Below are positions 49,335 through 57,951 of a stretch of DNA of 64,000 bases, piece by piece. The stretch lies in NCBI GenBank assembly GCA_947631765.1, contig CANRMP010000002.1, positions 62,001-126,000 on the forward strand, in the 5' to 3' direction. The translations under genes and the position numbers were made by a program. The notes under the pieces are model-generated. The model was given only the letters and a program-made list of their open reading frames with translations. It did not search any database and was not told the origin of the DNA. The stretch's first letter is position 1. Each line of letters starts with the position of its first letter. Origin of the DNA: an uncultured Clostridia bacterium. Lineage in GTDB: Bacteria > Bacillota > Clostridia > Oscillospirales > CAG-272.

Positions 49335-49628
49335 TTAGATACCGTCAATATCGATTTTCGGAGATTTTTCCGATCTTCGGTAAAGAACAAATTTGTTGCC
49401 TATAACCGTCACGACCTGCGAGCTTGTTTTATTTGAAATAATATCTGCGGCTTCTCTTGCGGTATACTCGCTGTTGTCAAGCACATGAAGCTTTATAAGC
49501 TCCTTTGCTTCGAGCGCGTTTGAAATTTGGCTGGTCATGTTTTCGGATATGGGATTTTTCCCGACCTGAAATATGGGGGACAAAGGGGCGGCCATCTTTT
49601 TAAGATATGCACGTTGTTTACTTGTCAT
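49335..49628 (-). CDS. yhbY: RNA-binding protein of the YhbY/CRM family
   Basis: 97 residues, a single CRM domain associated with assembly of the large ribosomal subunit. TSKQRAYLKKMAAPLSPIFQVGKNPISENM matches the family start (LTGKQKRFLRxxAHxLxPixqvGKxGl; here GKNP replaces GKxG). The later RREAAD-like TAREAADIISNKTSSQVVTVIGNKFVLYR is the C-terminal half. Genes rdgB–yhbY–nadD–yqeK–rsfS form one block. Confidence 0.92.
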   Translation of the reverse strand: MTSKQRAYLKKMAAPLSPIFQVGKNPISENMTSQISNALEAKELIKLHVLDNSEYTAREAADIISNKTSSQVVTVIGNKFVLYRRSEKSPKIDIDGI

Positions 49629-49653
49629 TGTACTCTCCGTATTATGTTTTTTG

Positions 49654-50271
49654 TTATGGATTTATATAGTTTTTCATAAAATCCGGAAGAATCAGGGCAA
49701 ATTTCTTTATGGCGTTTGCCCTGTGGCTGATTTTGTTTTTTACCTTTTGGTCAAGCTCCGCAAAGGTTTTATTCTGCTCGGGGCAGAAAAAGAGGGGGTC
49801 GTAACCGAAGCCGTTTTGCCCGCGGGGCTCTCTTGTTATATACCCTTTGCACTTGCCGGTGACCGTAAGACGTCGCATATCAGGCGCTACAAGGGCAATT
49901 GTGCACACAAAGCTTGCCCCTCTGTCCTTGTCCGGAACATTCGAAAGAGCGGCAAGCAGTTTTTGGTTGTTTGCCTTGTTGTCTGTTGGTTCTCCCGCGT
50001 ATCTTGCTGAATATATTCCGGGTGCTCCTCCAAGCGCGTCAACCGTAAGCCCGCTGTCGTCCGCTATTCCGAAATATCCGAGCGAGGCGGGAAGCGAAGC
50101 CTTGATAAGAGCGTTTTCTTCAAAGCTTGCGCCGTTTTCAATAATATCTCCGGTATACCCTATGTCGTCAAGCGAGAGAATTTCAAAATCTTCGCTTATA
50201 TACTCCGACATAATTGAAACAAGCTCGTCTATTTTATGTCTGTTGCGTGAGGCAAGCACGAATTTCATCAT
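49654..50271 (-). CDS. rdgB: XTP/dITP diphosphatase (RdgB/HAM1)
   Basis: 205 residues. Cleans non-canonical purine nucleotides (XTP, ITP, dITP). Seen: FVLASRNRHKIDELVSIM (usual aTgNxgKl.E), ENGASFEENALIKA (metal-binding Glu), IADDSGLTVDALGGAPGIYSARYAG (catalytic Asp pair) and GFGYDPLFFCPEQNKTFAEL, and ending SHRANAIKKF (usual SHRxkAl). Two ATGs in tandem at the start; either is possible. Confidence 0.96.
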   Translation of the reverse strand: MMKFVLASRNRHKIDELVSIMSEYISEDFEILSLDDIGYTGDIIENGASFEENALIKASLPASLGYFGIADDSGLTVDALGGAPGIYSARYAGEPTDNKANNQKLLAALSNVPDKDRGASFVCTIALVAPDMRRLTVTGKCKGYITREPRGQNGFGYDPLFFCPEQNKTFAELDQKVKNKISHRANAIKKFALILPDFMKNYINP

Positions 50272-50302
50272 TTGATTTTATATCCTTTCGTCTTTAAAAA
50301 CA

Positions 50303-51202
50303 TCAGTCAAAAAGGGCGTTTACAAAATCCTCGGCGTTAAACTGTTCAAGGTCGTCAATTGTTTCGCCGACTCCTATAAATTTAACCGGTATGTCAAGCT
50401 CCTTTTTAATCGAAAAGACTATTCCGCCTTTTGCGGTGCCGTCAAGCTTTGTGAGAACCAGTCCGGTAATATTTGCCGCGTTTTTAAATTCTTTTGCCTG
50501 ATTTACCGCGTTCTGACCGGTGGTCGAATCAAGCACAAGCAGAGTTTCTCTTGCGGACTCGGGAAGCTCGCGCTCAATAACCCGGTCGATTTTTGCAAGC
50601 TCCGCCATAAGGTTCTTTTTGTTATGCAAACGTCCGGCAGTATCAACTATAAGAACGTCCGAGCCGCGTTTTTTTGCGGCATTCACCGCGTCATAAACGA
50701 CTGCCGCGGGGTCGCTTCCCTCGGACTGTTTTATTAGGTCGACTCCCACACGGTCTGCCCAGATTTGAAGCTGTTCAATGGCGCCCGCTCTGAATGTGTC
50801 GGCGGCGGCAAGGAGCACCGATTTTTTCTGCTCTTTGAGGCGATATGCAATTTTTGCAATTGAGGTGGTCTTTCCGACTCCGTTTACACCAATTACCAGT
50901 ATCACGGCGGGTGCGGGGGAGAGGGTGAGCGGGACCGCGTCTCCTATCATTTCAAGCAGTATAGATTTTAAGGCGTAAAGTGCACCGTCGGCATCCTTTA
51001 TTTTTTCATCCTTTGCCTTTTGACGAAGCTTTTCGATTATATCTTCGGTTGAATCGTATCCGACGTCGGCACCGATAAGTATTTCTTCAAGCTCTTCAAG
51101 GGTGTCCTCGTCGATCCCTCTTCTGAAGATGGATGAAACATTTGAAAAAAATGAATTTCTGGATTTGAATAATCCTTTTTTGAGTTTTTCAAAAAAGCTC
51201 AT
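50303..51202 (-). CDS. ftsY: Signal recognition particle receptor FtsY
   Basis: 299 residues. SRP receptor GTPase targeting nascent membrane proteins. Only the N and G domains are present; there is no long acidic A domain, as in many Gram-positives. G motifs: VIGVNGVGKTTSIAKIA (G1), AADTFRAGAIEQLQIWADR, VDTAGRLHNKKNLMAEL (G3), TKLDGTAKGG (G4) and FIGVGETIDDLEQF at the end. Overlaps the smc stop by 4 bp (ATGA). Confidence 0.97.
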   Translation of the reverse strand: MSFFEKLKKGLFKSRNSFFSNVSSIFRRGIDEDTLEELEEILIGADVGYDSTEDIIEKLRQKAKDEKIKDADGALYALKSILLEMIGDAVPLTLSPAPAVILVIGVNGVGKTTSIAKIAYRLKEQKKSVLLAAADTFRAGAIEQLQIWADRVGVDLIKQSEGSDPAAVVYDAVNAAKKRGSDVLIVDTAGRLHNKKNLMAELAKIDRVIERELPESARETLLVLDSTTGQNAVNQAKEFKNAANITGLVLTKLDGTAKGGIVFSIKKELDIPVKFIGVGETIDDLEQFNAEDFVNALFD

Positions 51203-54200
51203 TGCACGTTAACTCCTGTTTTCTGTTGGATTTCGTTCATGTTGACGACAAGTACCTTTGATATGCCTTTTTCCTGCATAGTTATGCCGTAAAGCGTGTC
51301 CGCAACCTCCATTGTGCCTCTGCGGTGGGTGATTATTATAAACTGAGTGTTTTCCGAGTACATTTTCGAATAAGCGGCAAAACGGTCAACGTTTACCTCG
51401 TCAAGAGCGGACTCGATTTCATCCAGCAGACAAAAAGGAGAGGGATTTACTTTGAGTATGGCAAAGAATATTGCAATTGCCACAAAGACCTGCTCGCCGC
51501 CCGAAAGCAGCCTTAGATTCTTTATTATCTTGCCCGGAGGCGCAACCTCGATTTCTATACCGCTTTGCAGTACGTTGTCCGGGTCAGAAAGATAAAGATT
51601 TGCGCTTCCTCCTCCGAAAAGCTCGGCAAATACCGACTTGAAATTTTCGTTTATTTTTGCAAAGGTCTCGCTGAATTTTTCGCACATTTCCTTTTCAAGC
51701 TGACCGATTATATCGGTTAATTCCCGACTTGATTTTGCAAGGTCGCCTGTCTGCTTCTTTAAAAATTCGTATCTCTCGCTTACCTCTTTGAATTCTTCTA
51801 TTGAGCCGACGTTTACCGGTCCGAGCTCTTTTATTTTGCTCTTGTACCTTGCAAGCTCGCTGCTCTTTTTCGAGCGGTTAGTCTCGTTTACGCTTTCGTA
51901 TTGAAGCTTTTGCGCGTCCGAATAGCTGAGCTCATACTCCTCAAACAGCTTTTCAGCAAGCTTGTCTCTGTCCGAATTTATCTTTTCAAGTCTTAAGGAG
52001 AGTGAATTGTAGCTTGCAAGACATTCGACCTTGCGGTTGGTCTTCTCGCGTGAAGCTGTGCGCAGATCGTTTATTTCCTTTTCAAGCTCCAAACTCTCAC
52101 TGCTTAAATTCTTATTTTCCTCCTCGACCTCGACAATCAGTCTTTCTAAGCTTTCAATTGCAGACTCAAGCTCCCTGCAGCTTTCTTTAAGAGCGCTCTC
52201 GCGACTCTTGATTTCAGCAAGAGATGCGGTGAGCCGGTCGGTTTCGTTTTGCACCGAGCTCAAGGTCGCCTCGGTCTCGTTCTTGCGCGAGAGCAGGTTT
52301 TCTATATCTCGCTTCTTTAGTGAGCATTCAAGGAAGGAGGCGTTTTTTAATGAGATAAGCTCGTCACGACGTGCTTCCAGCTTTGCAAGCTCCGCCTTGC
52401 TTTTATCAATCTCGCCGTCGCTGTCCCCAAGCTTTTCTTCCGTCTCACGGCAGAGAGCGCGCATATTTTCGGTCTCTTCGTTTTTCTCGTTGTCCATGTC
52501 GCTCATGCGTTTAAGACTGTTTTCAAGAGATATTGCTTTTTCAGACTCCTCGGCAATATTCTTTTCGATAATGGAAAGGGAGGTTTCCTCGGCTTTTATA
52601 AGGGAAGAGAGAACCGAGATATCCGACAGAGCGGAATTTTCGTCGTCCTTTTGTTCGCCAAGCTCCTTTTTTGCCTGCAAAAGCTCGTCATAGAGGGCTT
52701 TGGAGCGCCCTTCGAGCTTGTTCTTCTCGGCAATTATCGCCTCGATTTGCGCACTTCTTGAAAGTATGCCGCTCTCCTGCTTTACCGAGCCTCCGGTATA
52801 GGAGCCTCCGGCGTTTATCACCTGACCGTCAAGGGTCACTATGCGGAATGAATATTTAAACGCTTCGGCGGCTTTTGAGGCGTTTTCAAGATTGTCAAAA
52901 ATAACGGTTCGACCGAGCAGGTAAAGAATTACCTGTAAGTATTTGTTATCAAAGGCAACAATGTCGCTTGCCACTCCCAAAAATCCGTCAAATGATTTAA
53001 GACGCGCCATATCGATATTCAGTCCCGATGCCCTTATTGAGGTCAGGGGATAAAAGGTGGCGCGCCCCGCGTTTTCTTGCTTTAGGCGGGAAATTGCATC
53101 TTTGGCGGCGCGCTCGTCTTCTGTAACGATGTTCTGAATATTTGCACCGAGCGCGGTTTCAATTGCAATTGTGAAGCGCCGCTCGACCTTAATAAGCTTT
53201 GAAACAGGTCCGCAAATTCCGCGAAGCCTTCCCGAGGCGGCTTGGTCTGCAATAAATTTTACGCTTCTTGAATATCCTTCAAAATGCTCCTCCATGCGCC
53301 GAAGCGCCAAGGAGGTCTGCTCCTTTGAGGCAATTTCCGAGATAAGAAAGGAGTATTCGGAATTCTTTCTTGATATTTCCTCTTCCTTTTTTGCAATGAG
53401 CGCGCGAAGCTCCGCAAGCTTTTCTTCAAGCTCGCGAAGTCTTAAATTGTATTCATTTACAGTCTTTTTTCCCGCATCTTGCTTGTTCTGAAGGGATAAA
53501 AGTCTTTCTTTTGATAAGGAAAGATCGGAGGAAATCTCATCCTGCCGTTCATAAAAGCTGTTTTTTGCGGCGTCTCTTGTTGATATTTCAAGGCGCAGCT
53601 TATAGAGCCTTTCTTCAAGCTCTTTTTTGCTTGCTTCAAGCGTTTCTAAAAAATCGGCAAGGGAAGATATGCTCTTTCTCTGCTCAGAAAGCCGGTTTTC
53701 GGTAAGCTCGTACTCACCATTTAGCTTTTCAAGCTCTTCCTCAGCGGTATTTATTGCAAGCAGAAGATTTTCCTTTTCCGCGTTTTTTGAAATAAAGAGC
53801 TCTCTTTCTCTGTCAAGAGAATCGCAGGTGCGTCCCTTTGCCTCGTCAAGGTGCACAAGCTCATTTTTTGCAAGAGAGAGGCTGTTTATCTTTTCGTGTT
53901 TTTCCTCATTAAGCCTTAAATGGCGCTGTGTTTCAGCGTCAAATTGAATTTTTTTCTCGATTTGCAGCTCTGAAAGCCGATCAATTCGCGTTTCAAGCCC
54001 GCTCAAAGCCTCTTCCACTATGTCAAGCTCGTGCTTTGCCGCAAGGCAGTCTCGCTCTATCATCTCGCGGTTTTCGCTTACCTTGGCTATGTCGTAAAGT
54101 ATCAGCGCAACCTCAATTGCTTTTTTCTTTTCGTAAAGGTCAAGATATATTCTTGCCTTTGCCGCTTCCTTTTCAAGAGGACCGACTCTCGTTTCTATTT

Positions 54201-54792
54201 CGCTTAGTATATCTGTAAGTCTGACTAAATTTTCGTCCGTTTCTTTAAGTCTTCTTTCGGCGTCCTGCTTTTTGATTCTGTATTTTGAGATACCTGCGGC
54301 TTCTTCGAATATTATTCGCCGCTCCTCGCTCTTTTGAGAAATAATTTCGGATATCTTGCCCTGACCGATTATGGAATATCCGGTTTTGCCGATACCGGTG
54401 TTGAAAAACATGTCGTGAATATCACGAAGTCTTGAGGGCTTGTTGTTGATAAGATATTCGCTGTCTCCACTGCGGTAAAGCCGTCTTGTTATTGTTATTT
54501 CGTCATAGTCAATATCAATTCTGCTTTCGCCGCTGTTGTCTATTGTAAGCGACACCTCGGCGTATCCCATTGCGGGACGTCTTTCGGTACCGCCGAATAT
54601 AACGTCCTCCATCTTGTTGCCGCGTACGTTCTTTGAGGACAGCTCGCCGAGTACCCAGCGTATGGCGTCGGAAATGTTGGATTTTCCGCTTCCGTTGGGA
54701 CCGACTATCACGGTAACGCCCGAGGTGAAGTTTATCTTGGTTCTGTCCGGAAAGGACTTGAAGCCGTGCATTTCAAGTGATTTTAAGCGCAT
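51199..54792 (-). CDS. smc: Chromosome segregation protein SMC
   Basis: 1197 residues. Condensin core ATPase with two long coiled coils (about 170–500 and 680–1020) and a hinge (about 510–670, GRLRGICGPVSKLIKVERRFTIAIETALG ... GGSYTGGSV). Walker A is VGPNGSGKSNISDAIRW; the C-terminal head has signature LLSGGEQVFVAIAIFFAI and Walker B FCLLDEIESALDEVN. The last two differ a little from common SMC (LSGGEKALTA, LDEVDAALDD) but keep all catalytic residues. Located rnc–(radical SAM)–smc–ftsY. Confidence 0.97.
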   Translation of the reverse strand: MRLKSLEMHGFKSFPDRTKINFTSGVTVIVGPNGSGKSNISDAIRWVLGELSSKNVRGNKMEDVIFGGTERRPAMGYAEVSLTIDNSGESRIDIDYDEITITRRLYRSGDSEYLINNKPSRLRDIHDMFFNTGIGKTGYSIIGQGKISEIISQKSEERRIIFEEAAGISKYRIKKQDAERRLKETDENLVRLTDILSEIETRVGPLEKEAAKARIYLDLYEKKKAIEVALILYDIAKVSENREMIERDCLAAKHELDIVEEALSGLETRIDRLSELQIEKKIQFDAETQRHLRLNEEKHEKINSLSLAKNELVHLDEAKGRTCDSLDRERELFISKNAEKENLLLAINTAEEELEKLNGEYELTENRLSEQRKSISSLADFLETLEASKKELEERLYKLRLEISTRDAAKNSFYERQDEISSDLSLSKERLLSLQNKQDAGKKTVNEYNLRLRELEEKLAELRALIAKKEEEISRKNSEYSFLISEIASKEQTSLALRRMEEHFEGYSRSVKFIADQAASGRLRGICGPVSKLIKVERRFTIAIETALGANIQNIVTEDERAAKDAISRLKQENAGRATFYPLTSIRASGLNIDMARLKSFDGFLGVASDIVAFDNKYLQVILYLLGRTVIFDNLENASKAAEAFKYSFRIVTLDGQVINAGGSYTGGSVKQESGILSRSAQIEAIIAEKNKLEGRSKALYDELLQAKKELGEQKDDENSALSDISVLSSLIKAEETSLSIIEKNIAEESEKAISLENSLKRMSDMDNEKNEETENMRALCRETEEKLGDSDGEIDKSKAELAKLEARRDELISLKNASFLECSLKKRDIENLLSRKNETEATLSSVQNETDRLTASLAEIKSRESALKESCRELESAIESLERLIVEVEEENKNLSSESLELEKEINDLRTASREKTNRKVECLASYNSLSLRLEKINSDRDKLAEKLFEEYELSYSDAQKLQYESVNETNRSKKSSELARYKSKIKELGPVNVGSIEEFKEVSERYEFLKKQTGDLAKSSRELTDIIGQLEKEMCEKFSETFAKINENFKSVFAELFGGGSANLYLSDPDNVLQSGIEIEVAPPGKIIKNLRLLSGGEQVFVAIAIFFAILKVNPSPFCLLDEIESALDEVNVDRFAAYSKMYSENTQFIIITHRRGTMEVADTLYGITMQEKGISKVLVVNMNEIQQKTGVNVQ

Positions 54793-54811
54793 CTTGTATT
54801 TATCCTTTTAT

Positions 54812-55873
54812 TTATGTATGGGGGTTATATTTATTTGCCGATGGCTCGGTAAAGCTTATTTCTATCTCATAGCGCATTAGTTCTTTATCTGTGTGAAATC
54901 TGAATTTTTGCCCGGGATACAGCTTACGCAGCCTGTTTATATTCATTCTCTTGTACCCGACGGCTTTTGAAAGCGAGGAGGGGTCGGAGTATATTTCGAC
55001 AATCGAATTGTCGGGTATTTCAACGCTACTTAGCGTCCCGACGATTTTTTTAAAATAATATTCGCTAAAGCACATTTCGCCAAGGGCTGGGTGAAAGGCA
55101 CCCGAATATATGCCTTTGTCAAGATGAAGTCCCTCGTTTTCGCAAAGCCCCACGCGCAAAATATCAACTCCGGCACTGACGAATATGTCAATAATATCGG
55201 CGCTTCTTTTTACGGCTTCGTCAATCGAGAGAGGAATGTACTTACCGCTTATTTGAAGAGTATATAAAGCGGTGTCCCAAAAGACGACGGTCGGGTATAT
55301 TCTTGCCGCCGACGCGCCGAGAGCGCATATTTTGCGTGCGGTTTCAAGCTCATCTTCAAGGGTAGAGGAGGGAAGACCCGTCATCATCTGCCCCACAAGC
55401 TCAAACCCGCTCTCGACAATAAGGCGGCAAGCTCTTTCGGTGTCCGCTGCGCTGTGTCCTCTTTCAGAAAGCTCAAGGACTCTGTCGTTCATGCTCTGAA
55501 CGCCTATTTCGATTGTTTTGACATGGTGTTCTTTGAGAATCGAAAGAATTTCATTGTCAATATAGTCTGGTCTTGTCGAACAGCGCACACCGCTAACTTT
55601 TCCGATATTTACAAACTTGTCGGATATTTCAAGCAGAGAAAGCATAAGTTTTCTGTCAATACCCGTAAACGAGCCGCCGAAAAAGGCTATTTCAACGTAT
55701 GAGTTTGAAAAGTCAACTGTCGAAAGTGCGGCTTCAATCTCTCGTTCCACCAAGGAAATATCAAATGAGTCCTTGCCCGTAATCTTTTTTTGATTGCAGA
55801 ACACGCAGTCATGCGGACAGCCCGCATGAGGCACGAAAATCGGAATGTTTATATGTTTCATTCGTTTTTTCAT
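54812..55873 (-). CDS. Radical SAM protein (Elp3/oxygen-independent coproporphyrinogen oxidase-like)
   Basis: 353 residues. The cluster motif is in FVPHAGCPHDCVFCNQKKITG (C-x3-C-x2-C). It is followed by the Gly-rich FFGGSFTGI and a TIEIGVQSMNDRVLELSERGHS segment typical of Elp3/HemN-type radical SAM domains, then GLPSSTLEDELETA. The C-terminal ~80 residues are family-specific. Unlike Elp3 it lacks an acetyltransferase domain. This protein recurs between rnc and smc in Clostridia but I know of no proven reaction. It overlaps rnc by 4 bp. Confidence 0.85.
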   Translation of the reverse strand: MKKRMKHINIPIFVPHAGCPHDCVFCNQKKITGKDSFDISLVEREIEAALSTVDFSNSYVEIAFFGGSFTGIDRKLMLSLLEISDKFVNIGKVSGVRCSTRPDYIDNEILSILKEHHVKTIEIGVQSMNDRVLELSERGHSAADTERACRLIVESGFELVGQMMTGLPSSTLEDELETARKICALGASAARIYPTVVFWDTALYTLQISGKYIPLSIDEAVKRSADIIDIFVSAGVDILRVGLCENEGLHLDKGIYSGAFHPALGEMCFSEYYFKKIVGTLSSVEIPDNSIVEIYSDPSSLSKAVGYKRMNINRLRKLYPGQKFRFHTDKELMRYEIEISFTEPSANKYNPHT

Positions 55874-56577
55874 TCGTTTTTCCCGAAAAGCTCAAGAGCG
55901 ACCTTTGCCGCGTTTTGCTCCGCTTCTCTTTTTGACTTGCCGCGCCCCTTGCCTATAACGTTGTTATTCAGCTTTGCCGCCATGAAAAATTCCTTGTTGT
56001 GAGCGGGACCTCTTTCCTCGATAAGCTCATATTCGAGTATCTCGCCCTGCTCCTGTTGTACTATTTGCTGTAAAAGCGACTTGTAGTCGACTGTCAGATT
56101 TTCTCTTTCAAGTGTTTCTATGTTTTTTATTGCGAAGGGAAGCACGAATTTTTTTGCCGCTTCAAGCCCGGAATCAAGGTAAATTGCCGCGATAAGCGCT
56201 TCAAAAGCATCGGAGGTGAGAGAGGGTCTTTTTCTTGCGCTTTCATTGTCCTCGCCGTGTCCCAAATACATATAGCTTCCAAGCTCTATTTCTGCCGCGT
56301 ATTTTGAAAGAGGCTTTTCGCTTACCGTGAAGGAGCGTATTCTTGACAGCTCTCCTTCAAGGCTTTCGGGAAATTTAGAAAAAAGATAGCTTGTCACGAT
56401 AAGGGAAAGCACCGAGTCGCCCAAAAATTCCATACGCTCGTTACATTCGACCTCCTCGCCCTTTGCCTTTGCCTCGTTGGAATACGAAGAATGGGTAAGT
56501 GCGCGTATCAGAAGCTTTTTATCCCTGAAGGTATATCCTATTCTGTCTTCCAGTTCTTTTAATTTTTCGGTGTTCAT
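55870..56577 (-). CDS. rnc: Ribonuclease III
   Basis: 235 residues. Cuts double-stranded RNA in rRNA maturation. The catalytic domain has the signature CNERMEFLGDSVLSLIVTSYLF and the late metal-binding Asp/Glu segment SDAFEALIAAIYLDSG. The C-terminal double-stranded RNA-binding domain (about 160–232) has DYKSLLQQIVQQEQG and GKGRGKSKREAEQNAAKVAL. Complete and regular. Confidence 0.97.
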   Translation of the reverse strand: MNTEKLKELEDRIGYTFRDKKLLIRALTHSSYSNEAKAKGEEVECNERMEFLGDSVLSLIVTSYLFSKFPESLEGELSRIRSFTVSEKPLSKYAAEIELGSYMYLGHGEDNESARKRPSLTSDAFEALIAAIYLDSGLEAAKKFVLPFAIKNIETLERENLTVDYKSLLQQIVQQEQGEILEYELIEERGPAHNKEFFMAAKLNNNVIGKGRGKSKREAEQNAAKVALELFGKNE

Positions 56578-56601
56578 AACTGCCTCTTTGCTTTTTTTGC
56601 G

Positions 56602-57951
56602 TTAATTATTTATGCTTAAGTTCTCTAAGTGAGGAAGGAGAGTTGAATTTACGTATGAAAGCGATCTTTCGCTTATCGCCTCGTTTCGCGCGCTCTTTCC
56701 CCCTTTGACCTTTCTGTCAAGGGGATCCACTATTCCGAAATTAACGTTCATCGGCTGGAAATTCCCGTTTGGCGTTGAAATATACTTTGCAAGAGCGCCA
56801 ATGGCTGTAAATGAAGGAAATTCCAAAGCGTTCTTTGAAAGGCACAAAAGGGCAGCGTTAAGACCTGCGGCAAAGCCGGAGGAAGCGGATTCGATGTACC
56901 CCTCAACCCCTGTCATCTGACCGGCAAAGAATACATACGGCTTGTCCTTCATTGAATATAAATTTGTCAAAAGCTTCGGAGAATTTAAAAAAGTATTGCG
57001 GTGCATCACGCCGTACCGGCAGAACTCGGCGTTCTCAAGTCCGGGTATCATGCGAAAGACTCGTTTTTGCTCCGGAAAGGAGAGATGGGTCTGAAAGCCG
57101 ACGATGTTGTACATCGTTTTGTCCTTGTTTTCACATCTGAGCTGGACGACGGCAAAGGCTTCCTTTCCGGTGTCTGGCAGGGGAAGTCCCACAGGCTTTA
57201 AGGGTCCGTAGAGCAGAGTTTCAAACCCGCGTTTTGCCATTACCTCAACCGGCATACAGCCCTCAAATACGGTCAGCGACTTTTGCTCTTCTCTGTCAAA
57301 GTCTTTAAGAGGCGCCTCCTTGGCAGATATCAGGGCGTTGTAAAAGGCGGTGTACTCGTCCTTTGTCATGGGGCAGTTGATATAGCAGGGCTCACCCTTG
57401 CAGTAGCGCGACGCCAAAAACGCCTTGTTCATGTTAATTGTATCTGCTTCGACAATCGGCGCCGCAGCGTCGAAAAAATGAAGCGAATCCTCTTTAAGAT
57501 ACTCGGTAAGATATCTTGAGAAAATATCCGAGGTAAGAGGTCCTGTAGCAACGACCGTTATCTCGTCTTCGTGAATTGAGGACACCTCGCTTTCGTAAAT
57601 TGTAATAAGCGGGTGATTTTTTATCCTTTGCGTAATATAACCCGAAAACTTTTCCCTGTCAACCGCAAGAGCGGCTCCGGCAGGAACCGCGCTTTGCTCT
57701 GCCGACTCCATTATAAGAGATCCTAAAGCCGAAAGCTCGGCTTTAAGAAGTCCGACAGCGTTTGAAAGCTGATTTGAGCGAAGGGAATTTGAGCATACAA
57801 GCTCGGCAAAGCTTGGGCTGTGGTGGGCAGGCGTGAAGCTTTTCGGCTTCATTTCGTACAAATTGACCTTAACTCCGAGCCTTGCCGCCTGCCATGCCGC
57901 CTCGGTTCCGGCAAGTCCCGCGCCGTAAACGTTTATATGGTCGAACTTCAT
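56602..57951 (-). CDS. trmFO: Methylenetetrahydrofolate–tRNA-(uracil-5-)-methyltransferase TrmFO
   Basis: 449 residues. Flavoprotein forming m5U54 in the tRNA T-loop with methylenetetrahydrofolate. The FAD site is INVYGAGLAGTEAAWQAARLG; LVCSNSLRSNQ and the MTGVEGYIESASSGFAAGLNAA segment are family hallmarks, and GRETxAFGALxxY-like FPSFTAIGALAKYIS is seen near the C-terminus. Overlaps topA by 4 bp; the order dprA–topA–trmFO is conserved in Firmicutes. Confidence 0.96.
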   Translation of the reverse strand: MKFDHINVYGAGLAGTEAAWQAARLGVKVNLYEMKPKSFTPAHHSPSFAELVCSNSLRSNQLSNAVGLLKAELSALGSLIMESAEQSAVPAGAALAVDREKFSGYITQRIKNHPLITIYESEVSSIHEDEITVVATGPLTSDIFSRYLTEYLKEDSLHFFDAAAPIVEADTINMNKAFLASRYCKGEPCYINCPMTKDEYTAFYNALISAKEAPLKDFDREEQKSLTVFEGCMPVEVMAKRGFETLLYGPLKPVGLPLPDTGKEAFAVVQLRCENKDKTMYNIVGFQTHLSFPEQKRVFRMIPGLENAEFCRYGVMHRNTFLNSPKLLTNLYSMKDKPYVFFAGQMTGVEGYIESASSGFAAGLNAALLCLSKNALEFPSFTAIGALAKYISTPNGNFQPMNVNFGIVDPLDRKVKGGKSARNEAISERSLSYVNSTLLPHLENLSINN